From Stenotrophomonas maltophilia (GTDB taxonomy: Bacteria > Pseudomonadota > Gammaproteobacteria > Xanthomonadales > Xanthomonadaceae), in contig FOZF01000002.1 in assembly GCA_900113425.1 (NCBI GenBank), positions 699,027-763,026 of the forward strand: a DNA stretch of 64,000 nt, given 5' to 3'. The number at the start of each line of letters is the position of its first letter. Positions within the stretch are counted from its first letter, which is position 1. The notes under the pieces are model-generated. The model was not told the DNA's origin. It was given only the letters and a program-made list of their open reading frames with translations, and did not search any database. Positions 1-8,190 of this stretch are shown one piece after another. The translations under genes were made by a program, and so were the position numbers.

Positions 1-247
1 GGCCGGCGAGGTGGGTCAACAGCGCCAATGCCATCGCCAGCGCCAGCAGCAGGCCCAGAAGCAGGCCAACGTCGTCGGGCCACAGGGTCCAGCCGAACAG
101 ATCGAAGCGACGTGCGTCCAGGTCCAGCAGCAGCGCCTGGCGGCCGTCCCAGCGCAACCAGGGCAGCCCAAGGAAGCCAACCAGCACACCGACCCGCAGT
201 GCGCCACGCCATCGCCACGGCGGGGAAGGGGGCCGTAGTGCGTTCAT
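1..247 (-). CDS. ccoG: Cytochrome c oxidase accessory protein CcoG, N-terminal part (runs off the window)
   Basis: Only the first 82 codons are present; the gene continues beyond base 1. Reading from the ATG at 247 there is a hydrophobic segment, the sequence RQALLLDLDARRFDLFG, then WTLWPDD and a second hydrophobic segment, the pattern at the start of CcoG/FixG/RdxA proteins. CcoG is a polyferredoxin-like membrane protein needed for copper delivery during assembly of cbb3-type cytochrome oxidase; its ferredoxin domains lie outside the window. The ATG overlaps the stop of the upstream small gene (ATGA), so the two are probably translated together. Recognised from the N-terminus alone. Confidence 0.85.
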   Translation of the reverse strand, partial: MNALRPPSPPWRWRGALRVGVLVGFLGLPWLRWDGRQALLLDLDARRFDLFGWTLWPDDVGLLLGLLLALAMALALLTHLAG

Positions 248-531
248 CCCAGAGGCAGCTCATCGTCCGCGTCTGCCGGCATCGGTCGCAGCAGATATCC
301 GGTGATCGCGCTGGACAGCGCCGTCACCGCCCAGAACATGAAGAAGCCGACCGTGTAGCCGAGTTCGCGACTGATCGCCGTGCCCGGAAAACTGATGGCC
401 TGAAGGCGCAACGGGTCGACGAAAGCGAAGAACACCACGCTGGCCAGCCCGGCGGCGATGAAACTGGGCCAGAGGACGGCGCCCCAATGCTGGATCAGGC
501 GCTGACGCGGGGACGAAGTGGGTGTATTCAT
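244..531 (-). CDS. Small two-helix membrane protein upstream of ccoG
   Basis: A 95-residue protein starting MNTPTSSPRQ. It has a hydrophobic segment at about residues 15-35 and another at about 55-80 separated by a polar loop (DPLRLQAISFPG), and an acidic tail. I cannot assign a named family. It ends in the ATGA overlap with ccoG, so the two form an operon and a role beside cbb3 oxidase assembly is a reasonable guess. The in-frame ATG at 588 would add 19 residues without hydrophobic character; I prefer 531. An FNR/Anr box at 646-659 lies about 120 bp upstream and could serve this operon too. Confidence 0.7.
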   Translation of the reverse strand: MNTPTSSPRQRLIQHWGAVLWPSFIAAGLASVVFFAFVDPLRLQAISFPGTAISRELGYTVGFFMFWAVTALSSAITGYLLRPMPADADDELPLG

Positions 532-645
532 GCGGTCGCGGGTCGGGAAGGGGGCGGCGCGTATACTCCGCCATGGTTGGCGCAGCATCCGCAGGGCATG
601 TTTCCTGCAGGCATGTCAGCCTAGGGGCGCCCACGCGCGCCGACA

Positions 646-659
646 TTGATCTGGATCAA
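646..659. promoter_or_regulatory. FNR/Anr box between the ccoG operon and the hemoglobin gene
   Basis: TTGATCTGGATCAA is a perfect match to the FNR/Anr consensus TTGAT-N4-ATCAA. Its centre is 60 bp before the hemoglobin start at 712. On the minus strand a TAGGCT hexamer lies where the -10 would fall for activation at -41.5 toward the ccoG operon. The site could serve both directions. That it is a binding site is inferred from the consensus. Confidence 0.85.
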
Positions 660-711
660 CGGCGGTGCCGGCCGGCTGGCGCACTCTGCCGGCAATTGCC
701 TGGTGCCTCTG

Positions 712-1152
712 ATGAACGCAACGCCATCGCTCGTCCCTCCTGTCGCCTCGCCCGCGCTGTGTACCGAAGAGGACGTGACCCGTCTGGTCCACGACTTCTA
801 TGCACGCGTGCGTGAGGAGGAACGTCTGGGACCCGTGTTCAACGCGCATGTGCACGATTGGCCCGGGCATCTGGCGCAACTGGTGGATTTCTGGTCCGCG
901 ATGCTCAGGGGAACGCGTCGCTTCAAGGGATCGCCCATGTCCAAGCACATGGCCATCGCCCTGGACAAGGACCTGTTCGACCGCTGGCTCGCGCTGTTCC
1001 GGCTAACCACCGCCGAATGCGGCAATCCACCGATGCAGGCGCTGGCCGATGATGTGGCCGCGCGCATTGCTGAAACGTTCTGGCGCCGGTACCAGATGCT
1101 GCGCTGGCCGCAGGTGGCGCTGCCGGTGCTGGGCGTTCCTGCCCGGGATTGA
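712..1152 (+). CDS. Group III truncated hemoglobin
   Basis: A 146-residue globin. The segment around VHDFYARVREEERLGPVFN carries the B10-type tyrosine, and FWSAMLRGTRRFKG followed by PMSKH and LFDRWLALF is the pattern of group III (trHbP, Campylobacter Ctb-like) hemoglobins, with the proximal histidine in PMSKH. Members bind O2 or NO and are usually induced by nitrosative stress or low oxygen; the substrate here is unknown. The start MNATPSL at 712 fits family length better than the ATG at 646, which lies inside the FNR box. The stop codon falls within a second FNR-like box serving hemN. Confidence 0.85.
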   Translation: MNATPSLVPPVASPALCTEEDVTRLVHDFYARVREEERLGPVFNAHVHDWPGHLAQLVDFWSAMLRGTRRFKGSPMSKHMAIALDKDLFDRWLALFRLTTAECGNPPMQALADDVAARIAETFWRRYQMLRWPQVALPVLGVPARD

Positions 1153-1162
1153 TCTGGGTCAA
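1149..1162. promoter_or_regulatory. FNR/Anr box upstream of hemN
   Basis: TTGATCTGGGTCAA differs from the perfect palindrome at one half-site position. It overlaps the stop codon of the hemoglobin gene, and its centre is 41.5 bp before the hemN ATG. That is the spacing of a class II FNR site, so a transcript activated from here would begin at or next to the start codon. Confidence 0.8.
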
Positions 1163-1196
1163 GGCGGCACCGAATGTCCGGCGCGATGCTGGCGGC

Positions 1197-2606
1197 ATGG
1201 ACACGTTCTCTCCCGCTGCCGGCGGCCTGGCCTGGACCTTCGACCCCGATCTGCTGCGCCGGCATGACCGGCCCGGACCGCGCTACACCTCGTATCCGAC
1301 CGCTCCGCACTTCCACGATGGTTTCGGCGCGCCCGCACTGCGCCAGGCGATCGCGGACAGCGACGTGCTGGCGCGCGCGCTGTCGCTGTACGTGCATGTC
1401 CCGTTCTGCTCCAGCCCGTGTTTCTACTGCGGCTGCAACCGGGTGATCACCCGTGATCGAAGCCGTGGCCACAGCTATGTCTCACGGGTCCTGGCCGAGG
1501 CCGATCTGCTGGCGCCGCAGTTCCAGAAGGGCCGTGAGGTGATCCAGCTGCACCTGGGGGGCGGAACCCCGAATTTCCTTGACGCCGAGGCGATGACCAC
1601 GCTGATCGATGGCCTTCGCCGGCGTTTTGACTTCAGCTGCTCGGCCGAGCGCGATTTCTCGATCGAGCTTGATCCACGCTTCATCGAAACGCGTGACGTG
1701 GCGATGCTGGCACGGCTGGGCTTCAATCGCGCCAGCCTGGGCGTGCAGGACTTCGATCCCTCGGTCCAGGCGTCGATCAACCGCGTGCAGGGGGTGCAGC
1801 AGACCCTGGACATCCTGCGTGCCTGTCGTGACAGCGGCATGCGCTCGGTCAACGTGGATCTCATCTACGGGCTGCCAGGACAGAGCCAGGAAGGATTCGG
1901 CCGCACCCTCGAGCAGGTGCTGGCGCTGCGGCCGGACCGACTGGCGGTGTATGGCTACGCGCACCTGCCGCATCTGTTCCGCGCGCAACGGCAGATCGAC
2001 GAGCGCGCGCTGCCGTCGCCGGAGGACAAGCTTGCGTTGCTGGGACTTGCCGTGCAGCAGCTGTCGGCAGCGGGCTACCAGTACATCGGCATGGATCATT
2101 TCGCACTGCCGGAAGAGGATCTTTCGCGCGCCCAGCGCGCTGGCCAGCTGCATCGCAACTTCATGGGCTACACCACCCATGCCGATACCGACCTGCTGGG
2201 CCTCGGCGTCAGCGCGATCAGTCATATCGGCGCGACCTACAGCCAGAATCCACGCGACCTGCCGTCCTGGGAGAGTGCGGTCGATCAGGGCCAGCTGCCG
2301 GTCTGGCGTGGCGTGGCGCTCAGCGCCGACGATCAGCTGCGCGCAGACCTGATCCAGCAGCTGATGTGCCAGGGAGAGGTCGATGGACGCGCGCTAGGCG
2401 ATCGCCACGGCATCGTGTTCGACGACTACTTCGCAGAGGACCTGTGCGCCGTGCAACGGCTGCAGGACGATGGTCTGGTCGAGTATCACGATGGCGTGGT
2501 CCGTGCCAGCGAACGGGGCCGGCCGCTGCTGCGCCTGCTGGCAATGTGCTTCGATCCCTATCTGCGTGCAGCGCCCGAGCAGCCGCGCTATTCGCGCGCG
2601 ATCTGA
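1197..2606 (+). CDS. hemN: Oxygen-independent coproporphyrinogen III oxidase
   Basis: A 469-residue radical-SAM enzyme that decarboxylates coproporphyrinogen III to protoporphyrinogen IX without oxygen. Visible marks are GPRYTSYPTAPHF near the N-terminus, the iron-sulfur motif CSSPCFYCGC (CxxxCxxC) with the extra cysteine typical of HemN, the HLGGGTP loop, and LGVSAISHIG with the C-terminal HemN domain. The ATG at 1197 leaves a short N-terminal extension as in other HemN proteins. The FNR box at 1149-1162 implies induction at low oxygen, in keeping with the neighbouring hemoglobin and ccoG. Confidence 0.95.
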   Translation: MDTFSPAAGGLAWTFDPDLLRRHDRPGPRYTSYPTAPHFHDGFGAPALRQAIADSDVLARALSLYVHVPFCSSPCFYCGCNRVITRDRSRGHSYVSRVLAEADLLAPQFQKGREVIQLHLGGGTPNFLDAEAMTTLIDGLRRRFDFSCSAERDFSIELDPRFIETRDVAMLARLGFNRASLGVQDFDPSVQASINRVQGVQQTLDILRACRDSGMRSVNVDLIYGLPGQSQEGFGRTLEQVLALRPDRLAVYGYAHLPHLFRAQRQIDERALPSPEDKLALLGLAVQQLSAAGYQYIGMDHFALPEEDLSRAQRAGQLHRNFMGYTTHADTDLLGLGVSAISHIGATYSQNPRDLPSWESAVDQGQLPVWRGVALSADDQLRADLIQQLMCQGEVDGRALGDRHGIVFDDYFAEDLCAVQRLQDDGLVEYHDGVVRASERGRPLLRLLAMCFDPYLRAAPEQPRYSRAI

Positions 2607-2655
2607 GTGGTTGGGAGGTTCACGCCACTGCGTGTCGCATTCTGCCCGAAAGCCC

Positions 2656-2742
2656 TGGTGCCCGGAGCCGGAATCGAACCGGCATGACCTTGCGGTCGGC
2701 GGATTTTAAGTCCGATGCGTCTACCAGTTTCGCCATCCGGGC
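2656..2742 (-). tRNA. tRNA-Leu (anticodon UAA)
   Basis: Read on the minus strand it begins GCCCGGATGGCGAAACTGG and ends with encoded CCA at 2656-2658. The anticodon loop is CTTAAAA, giving anticodon TAA. There is a long variable arm (CCGACCGCAAGGTC) as expected for a class II leucine tRNA, and a TTCGATTCC T-loop. The 7-bp acceptor stem pairs fully. Confidence 0.97.
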
Positions 2743-2873
2743 CTGCAGTGCGGCGCCGATTGTAGCCCAGCGCGGGCTCCAGCACCGGCGGCCGGGCATT
2801 GCACGGCGTGCTTAACTGTATCGCCTATTCATGCCATAGTCCCGACCATCGTTCCCAGGGGGGGAGCCACCTG

Positions 2874-3308
2874 ATGTCGCTCTACGCGATCGCCTACGTC
2901 AGCGATGCCCGCGCCGATCTGCGGACATCCGATCTTGACCGCCTGCTGGCCGATGCCACGGCGTTCAATCGCGTGGCTGGCGTCACCGGGGTGCTGATGT
3001 TCGACGGCGCGCGCTTCCTGCAGTATCTCGAAGGTCCGCAGGATGGTATCGATTCGGTGTTCCCGCGCATCCTCAATGCCCGCAGCCATGCCGAGCTGAG
3101 GGTGCTGTGCCGGGCGCCCGTGCCGCAGCGGGCGTTCCCCCGCTGGAACATGGGGACGCGACGCATCGAAGCGGAGCTGCTGGCAGAGATCGTCGGTGAG
3201 GCGTGGCCGGCGTTGACGCTGGGCAGCGTGGGGTTCGAGCGCCTGCTGCAGGCCTGGACCGGGGCCGACGGCGAGCTGGAGCCTGCCGCGGTCGCACTGG
3301 GCTCCTGA
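2874..3308 (+). CDS. BLUF-domain blue-light sensor (single domain)
   Basis: A 144-residue protein consisting of one BLUF (sensor of blue light using FAD) domain and a short C-terminal tail. All residues known to run the BLUF photocycle are visible: Tyr8 (AIAYVSD), Asn32 (AFNR), Gln50 (FLQYLEG), Trp91 and Met93 (FPRWNMG). These positions coincide with those of the cyanobacterial protein PixD/Slr1694. There is no attached output domain, so it should act through a partner protein. The start at 2874 follows a GGGGGAG ribosome site. It is probably monocistronic, between tRNA-Leu and a sugar dehydrogenase gene. The partner cannot be named from this window. Confidence 0.92.
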   Translation: MSLYAIAYVSDARADLRTSDLDRLLADATAFNRVAGVTGVLMFDGARFLQYLEGPQDGIDSVFPRILNARSHAELRVLCRAPVPQRAFPRWNMGTRRIEAELLAEIVGEAWPALTLGSVGFERLLQAWTGADGELEPAAVALGS

Positions 3309-3443
3309 CCTTGGCGACAAGGTCCTGACACCGTTACGCTGTAGCCCTCTTGCGAAGACTTCCCGGAGTGGGCATCGAATGAGCGTGATGGCCGAAGCGG
3401 CGGCAGTGGGCGATCCGCTGCTGCCGGCATGGCGGGTACATTG

Positions 3444-4730
3444 ATGAGCGTGCCGGTGTCGGCGGCGGAAGCGCCCCGGTTCGCGGTGATCGGTCTGGGT
3501 TACGTGGGCCTGCCACTGGCGGTGGCATTCGGCCGGGAACAGCCGACGCTGGGCTTCGACATCGACCCCGCACGTATCGCCGAGCTGCGCGCGGGCCAGG
3601 ACCACACGCTGGAGGTGGAAGCCGGGGAACTCGCCGCTGCACGCCAGCTGGAATACAGCAGCGACCCTGCGCGGCTGGACGAGTGCAATGTGTACATCGT
3701 CACCGTGCCGACGCCGATCGATGCCTACGAGCAGCCCGATCTGGAACCGCTGCGCTCGGCGACGCGGTTGATCGCCAGCCATCTGCGCGCCGGCGATCTG
3801 GTGATCTACGAGTCCACTGTCTATCCCGGCACGACCGAGGAAGTCTGCGTGCCTCTGCTGGAGCAGGGTTCGGGTCTGCGGTTCAATGAAGATTTCTATT
3901 GCGGCTACAGTCCGGAGCGGGTCAGCCCCGGGGACCGCCAGCGCCGTCTGGCCGACATCCGCAAGATCACCTCGGGTTCGACACCGGAGGTGGCGTCGGT
4001 GGTTGATGCGCTGTACCGCCGCATCATCGACGCAGGCACCTTCCCTGCGCCATCGATGCGCGTGGCCGAGGCGGCCAAGGTGGTCGAGAACATCCAGCGC
4101 GACGTCAACATCGCCCTGGTCAACGAGCTGGCGCTGATTTTCGACCGCCTTGGCATCGATACCCAGGACGTGCTGGACGCCGCAGGCAGCAAGTGGAATT
4201 TCCTGCCGTTCCGTCCCGGTCTGGTCGGTGGCCATTGCATCGGCGTGGATCCCTACTACCTGCTGCACAAGTCGGAAAGTGTGGGTTACCACCCGGACCT
4301 CATCCACACCGCGCGGCAGGTCAACAACCGTGTCGGCGAGCATGTGGCCACGCGCGTCCTGGCCATGTTGGCCGAGCGCGGGCGGACCGCGGCCCAGGCA
4401 CGCGTGCTGGTGCTGGGCGTCACCTTCAAGGAGGACTGCCCCGATCTGCGCAATAGTCGTGCGCTGGAGCTGGCGCAGCGCCTGGCAGACGCAGGCGCCC
4501 AGGTGGATGTCAGCGATCCATGGGTGGGCCCGGCGGCTTTGACCGATGCCGGTGTGCGGTGGCTGGCCGAGCCGCAGGCCGGCTGTTACGACGCGGTCGT
4601 ACTGGCAGTGGCGCATGCCAGTTTCAAGGCGATGGATGAAGCCCGCATCCGCGGCCTGCTGGCGCCCGGCGGGCTGGTGTATGACGTGAAATCGGCCTGG
4701 CCGCGCAGCGTGGTCGACGATCGCCTGTAG
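3444..4730 (+). CDS. UDP-sugar 6-dehydrogenase, TviB/WbpO-like
   Basis: A 428-residue member of the UDP-glucose/GDP-mannose dehydrogenase family, which oxidises the C6 hydroxyl of a nucleotide sugar to a carboxylate using two NAD+. Visible are the N-terminal Rossmann motif GLGYVGLPLA, the TVPTPID strand, and the catalytic cysteine in GGHCIGVDPYYL at about residue 265, followed by the C-terminal domain. It most resembles the TviB/WbpO branch acting on UDP-HexNAc, from the ARQLEYSSDPARL and PIDAYEQPDL segments. No other polysaccharide gene is adjacent. An in-frame ATG at 3429 is an alternative start. Confidence 0.88.
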   Translation: MSVPVSAAEAPRFAVIGLGYVGLPLAVAFGREQPTLGFDIDPARIAELRAGQDHTLEVEAGELAAARQLEYSSDPARLDECNVYIVTVPTPIDAYEQPDLEPLRSATRLIASHLRAGDLVIYESTVYPGTTEEVCVPLLEQGSGLRFNEDFYCGYSPERVSPGDRQRRLADIRKITSGSTPEVASVVDALYRRIIDAGTFPAPSMRVAEAAKVVENIQRDVNIALVNELALIFDRLGIDTQDVLDAAGSKWNFLPFRPGLVGGHCIGVDPYYLLHKSESVGYHPDLIHTARQVNNRVGEHVATRVLAMLAERGRTAAQARVLVLGVTFKEDCPDLRNSRALELAQRLADAGAQVDVSDPWVGPAALTDAGVRWLAEPQAGCYDAVVLAVAHASFKAMDEARIRGLLAPGGLVYDVKSAWPRSVVDDRL

Positions 4731-4785
4731 GCGTCGATGATGGCGGGCGCGGTAGACTCGGCTGCAGTTGCAACCAAGGAACGCC

Positions 4786-6408
4786 ATGCACCGGTACATC
4801 GTCTACCTGCTCGCCATCCTGATGTTCCCCGTCTGCCTGTGGCTGGCCACGATATGGCCTGCGTGGTACTGGGGCGTCGGTCTGACCGCCGCGATGGTGG
4901 CGCTGGGGACCTGGGATCTGCTGCAGAAGCGCAGCACCCTGCGCCGCAACTATCCGGTCATGGCGCACTTCAGATACGGGCTGGAATCGATCGGCCCGGA
5001 GATCCGCCAGTATTTCGTGCAGAGTGATCTGGAGGACGTACCCTTCTCGCGCCAGCAGCGCGCACTGATCTACCAGCGTGCCAAGAACGAGATGGATACG
5101 GTGCCGTTCGGCACGCTGCGTAGTGCATATGCGGTGGACTACGAATGGATCAACCATTCGCTGGCACCGACCACCATCGCCCGGCACGATTTCCGTGTGC
5201 TGATCGGCGCAGGCTGCGCCAAGCCGTATTCGGCCAGTGTGTTCAACATCTCGGCGATGAGCTTCGGCTCGCTGTCGGCCAACGCGATCCGCGCGCTCAA
5301 CGAAGGCGCGCGCCGAGGCGGCTTCTATCACGATACGGGCGAAGGCTCGATCTCGCCGTACCACCGTGAGATGGGCGGCGATCTGGTCTGGGAGATCGGC
5401 TCGGGCTACTTCGGTTGCCGCGACGAGCAGGGCGGTTTCAGCGAAGAGCGGTTCGTCGCCAACGCCACCCATGACCAGGTGAAGATGATCGAGATCAAGC
5501 TGTCCCAGGGGGCCAAGCCCGGTCATGGCGGCGTATTGCCCGCGCCGAAGGTGACGGCCGAGATCTCCGTTACCCGGGGCGTGCCGATGGGGGTGGACTG
5601 TGTATCTCCGTCGCGGCACTCGGCGTTTTCCACGCCGGTCGAACTGCTGCAGTTCGTCGCCCGCCTGCGCGAACTGTCCGGTGGCAAACCGGTCGGCTTC
5701 AAGCTGGCCATCGGCCATCCCTGGGAGTGGTTCGGCATCGCCAAGGCGATGCAGGAGACGGGTCTGTTGCCGGACTTCATCGTTGTCGATGGCGCCGAGG
5801 GCGGTACGGGCGCGGCACCGGCCGAGTTCGTCGATCATGTGGGCGTGCCGATGCACGAGGCGCTGTTGCTGGTCCACAACACCCTGGTCGGGCTGGACCT
5901 GCGCGAGCGCATCCGCATCGGTGCGGCCGGCAAGATCACCAGCGCATTCGACATTGCCCGGACCATCGCGCTCGGCGCGGACTGGTGCAATGCCGGTCGT
6001 GGCTTCATGTTCGCACTGGGGTGCATCCAGTCGTTGAGCTGCCACACCGACAAGTGCCCGACCGGCATCGCCACCCAGGATCCGGCACGCTGGAAGCACC
6101 TCGATGCGCCCGACAAGGCCACGCGCGTGCACAGCTACCACGAGCACACGCTGCACGCCCTGAAGGAGCTGTTGTGCGCCGCAGGCCTGAATGATCCGGC
6201 CGAACTGGGGCCGGAGCACATCCTGCGCCGCGTGTCGCCGGTGGAGATCCGCTCGCTGGCGACGCTGTATCGCTATCTGGAGCCGGGAGAACTGCTGCGG
6301 CGGGTGCCGGATCACGCGGTGTTCCATGCGTTCTGGGCAGACGCGCGCAGTGATTCATTCCAGCCGCCGGCCCGGATCCAGGCGCTGAGAGCCAGCAAGT
6401 CGCGGTGA
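4786..6408 (+). CDS. FMN-binding glutamate-synthase-family membrane protein
   Basis: A 540-residue protein with two hydrophobic segments in its first 45 residues and then a domain like the FMN and 3Fe-4S-binding central domain of glutamate synthase (GltB). Visible family marks are FNISAMSFGSLS, the GAKPGHGGVLPA loop, FIVVDGAEGGTGAAP, and the cysteine cluster in CIQSLSCHTDKCPTGIATQDP. It lacks the amidotransferase and GXGXG domains of GltB, so it is not glutamate synthase itself; the substrate of these stand-alone proteins is not established. The ATG at 4786 has AAGGA just upstream. No redox partner is adjacent. Confidence 0.85.
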   Translation: MHRYIVYLLAILMFPVCLWLATIWPAWYWGVGLTAAMVALGTWDLLQKRSTLRRNYPVMAHFRYGLESIGPEIRQYFVQSDLEDVPFSRQQRALIYQRAKNEMDTVPFGTLRSAYAVDYEWINHSLAPTTIARHDFRVLIGAGCAKPYSASVFNISAMSFGSLSANAIRALNEGARRGGFYHDTGEGSISPYHREMGGDLVWEIGSGYFGCRDEQGGFSEERFVANATHDQVKMIEIKLSQGAKPGHGGVLPAPKVTAEISVTRGVPMGVDCVSPSRHSAFSTPVELLQFVARLRELSGGKPVGFKLAIGHPWEWFGIAKAMQETGLLPDFIVVDGAEGGTGAAPAEFVDHVGVPMHEALLLVHNTLVGLDLRERIRIGAAGKITSAFDIARTIALGADWCNAGRGFMFALGCIQSLSCHTDKCPTGIATQDPARWKHLDAPDKATRVHSYHEHTLHALKELLCAAGLNDPAELGPEHILRRVSPVEIRSLATLYRYLEPGELLRRVPDHAVFHAFWADARSDSFQPPARIQALRASKSR

Positions 6409-6430
6409 TGGGGTTCCACAAGGAGGTTGC

Positions 6431-6892
6431 ATGCAGTTCAGGACCGGGACGATCGACGATGTCGCGCCGCTGTGGGCCCTGCGCACGCGGTGCGTGCGCG
6501 AGACCTGCAGCAGTCACTATCCGCCGGAGGTGATCGCACCCTGGGCGGCGTCGCCGCCGCCGGCGCAGTATCCGCGGCTGCTGTCGCAGGGCGGCTGTGT
6601 GGTGGCCGAAGGCGGGCAGGGCGAACTGCTCGGCTTTGCCGTGCTCGATATCGATGGCAATGAGGTGGATGCGCTGTTCGTCGATCCGGATCGTGGTGGA
6701 CAGGGTATCGGCCAGGCGCTGATGCAGCGTCTGCTGGCGCTGGCCGATCCGGGGCGCGAGGTGGTGCTGTCGGCCTCGCTCAATGCCGTGTCCTTCTATC
6801 AGCGGCAGGGTTTCATCCGCGAACGCGAGGAAATCTATCCCCATCCCAGCGGGGTACCACTCGCCTCGGTACGCATGCGAAGGCCGTGGTGA
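6431..6892 (+). CDS. GNAT family N-acetyltransferase
   Basis: A 153-residue GNAT protein. The acetyl-CoA binding motif is DPDRGGQGIGQALMQRLL (R/QxxGxG/A), preceded by the strand VDALFV and followed by the ASLNAVSFYQRQGF motif near the C-terminus. It starts 9 nt after a strong AAGGAGG ribosome site and 22 nt after the preceding stop, so it may be co-transcribed with the FMN protein. Its acceptor substrate cannot be read from the sequence. Confidence 0.85.
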   Translation: MQFRTGTIDDVAPLWALRTRCVRETCSSHYPPEVIAPWAASPPPAQYPRLLSQGGCVVAEGGQGELLGFAVLDIDGNEVDALFVDPDRGGQGIGQALMQRLLALADPGREVVLSASLNAVSFYQRQGFIREREEIYPHPSGVPLASVRMRRPW

Positions 6893-6904
6893 GGCGCTGC
6901 TTCC

Positions 6905-6933
6905 GGTAGCGCCGGGCCACGCCCGGTGCTACC
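6905..6933. repeat. SMAG-type GTAG palindrome
   Basis: The palindrome runs from GGTAGCGCCGGGC to GCCCGGTGCTACC around a short CA centre. It has the GTAG head and GC-rich hairpin of the Stenotrophomonas SMAG repeats. It lies between the convergent GNAT and flavoprotein genes, where it may end transcription from either side. Confidence 0.8.
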
Positions 6934-6942
6934 GCAGGCGAT

Positions 6943-8190
6943 TCAGCGTGTGGCCAACCACTGGATCACGCCTTCGGCGGCGCGCAGGCCACTGGCATAG
7001 CAGGCCGTCAGCAGGTAGCCGCCGGTCGGCGCTTCCCAGTCCAGCATTTCACCGGCGCAGAACACACCGGGCAGGGCACGCAGCATCAGCCCTGCATCGA
7101 GCGCGTCCAGCCTTACCCCTCCGGCCGTGCTGATCACCTCGGCCATCGGCCGCGGGCGCAGCAGTTTCAACGGCAGGCGCTTGAGCGTCGCTGCGACTGC
7201 AGCAAGATCGTTGCCCGCGTCTTTGCCGAGGTGCTCGAACACAAGTGCCGCTTTCACTGCGTCCACCCCGGCCTGGCGGCGCAGGTGCTCGCCGAAGCTG
7301 CGGCCTTTGCGTGGACGCGACAGATCGGCCAGCAGGCGTGCTTCATCGCGGCCCGGTGCCAGGTCCAGCCACAAAGGCGCACAACCCTTGCGGTTGATGG
7401 TTTCGCGCAGGTCGGCCGACAGCGCGTAGATCAGGCTGCCTTCGATGCCATAGCCGCTGGCGACGCATTCGCCCTGCAGTGACCGTGGTTGGCCGGTCAG
7501 GTCGATCCAGTGCGCCACCACTGGCTTCAAGGGGGCACCGGCATTGCGCTGGGCGAACAGGGGCGTCCAGTCGACGTCGAACCCGCAGTTGGCGGCCTGC
7601 AACGGCGCGATGTCCACGCCGCGCGCCTGGAGCGGTGCCACCCAGGCACCGTCGCTGCCGAGGTGCGGCCAACTGCCACCGCCCAGCGCCAGCACGGTGG
7701 CATCAGCGCGCACGTCGAGGTCGCCGTCTTCGGTGTTGAAGCGCAGCGCGCCGTCGCTGGCCCATCCGCACCAGCGGTGATTCGCGTGCAGGCGCACGCC
7801 CTGCTCCTTCAAGCGGCGCACCCAGCCGCGCAGCAGGGGCGCAGCCTTGCGATCGACCGGGAACACGCGGCCGGAACTGCCGACATAGGTCTCCACGCCG
7901 AGATCGGCGGCCCAGTCGCGCAGTGCCTGAGCGTCGAACCCGTCCAGCCAGCGGCCGACTTCACCGGCCTGCTCGCGGTAGCGGCTGTCGAACAGCGGGC
8001 GCGCATCGGAGTGGGTCAGGTTGAGCCCACCCTTGCCGGCGATCAGGAACTTGCGACCGGGGGAACCCTTGGCTTCATAGAGGTCCACCTCCAGGCCGGC
8101 GGCGCGCAGGCGCTCGGCAGCGAACAGCCCTGCCGGGCCGCCACCGACGACAGCCACGCGGCGCGGTGCATGTGGATCAGGGTTGGACAT
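6943..8190 (-). CDS. BaiN/HI0933-like NAD(P)/FAD-dependent flavoprotein
   Basis: A 415-residue flavoprotein (TIGR03862-like). The FAD dinucleotide motif VVGGGPAGLFAAERL is at the N-terminus, followed by GRKFLIAGKGGLNLTHSD, the signature of the HI0933/BaiN family. ALGGGSWPHLGSDG is in the middle and GVFCAGEMLDWEAPTGGYLL at the C-terminus. The reaction of this clade is unknown; related proteins reduce bile-acid enones, but that substrate is not implied here. The start MSNPDPHAPRR at 8190 overlaps the end of the FKBP gene by 14 nt, pointing to one transcript. Confidence 0.88.
   Translation of the reverse strand: MSNPDPHAPRRVAVVGGGPAGLFAAERLRAAGLEVDLYEAKGSPGRKFLIAGKGGLNLTHSDARPLFDSRYREQAGEVGRWLDGFDAQALRDWAADLGVETYVGSSGRVFPVDRKAAPLLRGWVRRLKEQGVRLHANHRWCGWASDGALRFNTEDGDLDVRADATVLALGGGSWPHLGSDGAWVAPLQARGVDIAPLQAANCGFDVDWTPLFAQRNAGAPLKPVVAHWIDLTGQPRSLQGECVASGYGIEGSLIYALSADLRETINRKGCAPLWLDLAPGRDEARLLADLSRPRKGRSFGEHLRRQAGVDAVKAALVFEHLGKDAGNDLAAVAATLKRLPLKLLRPRPMAEVISTAGGVRLDALDAGLMLRALPGVFCAGEMLDWEAPTGGYLLTACYASGLRAAEGVIQWLATR

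Noticed and set aside
3307..3324. GACCTT/AAGGTC inverted repeat after the BLUF gene as a terminator
   Set aside because: Only six base pairs with no T-run; too weak to call.
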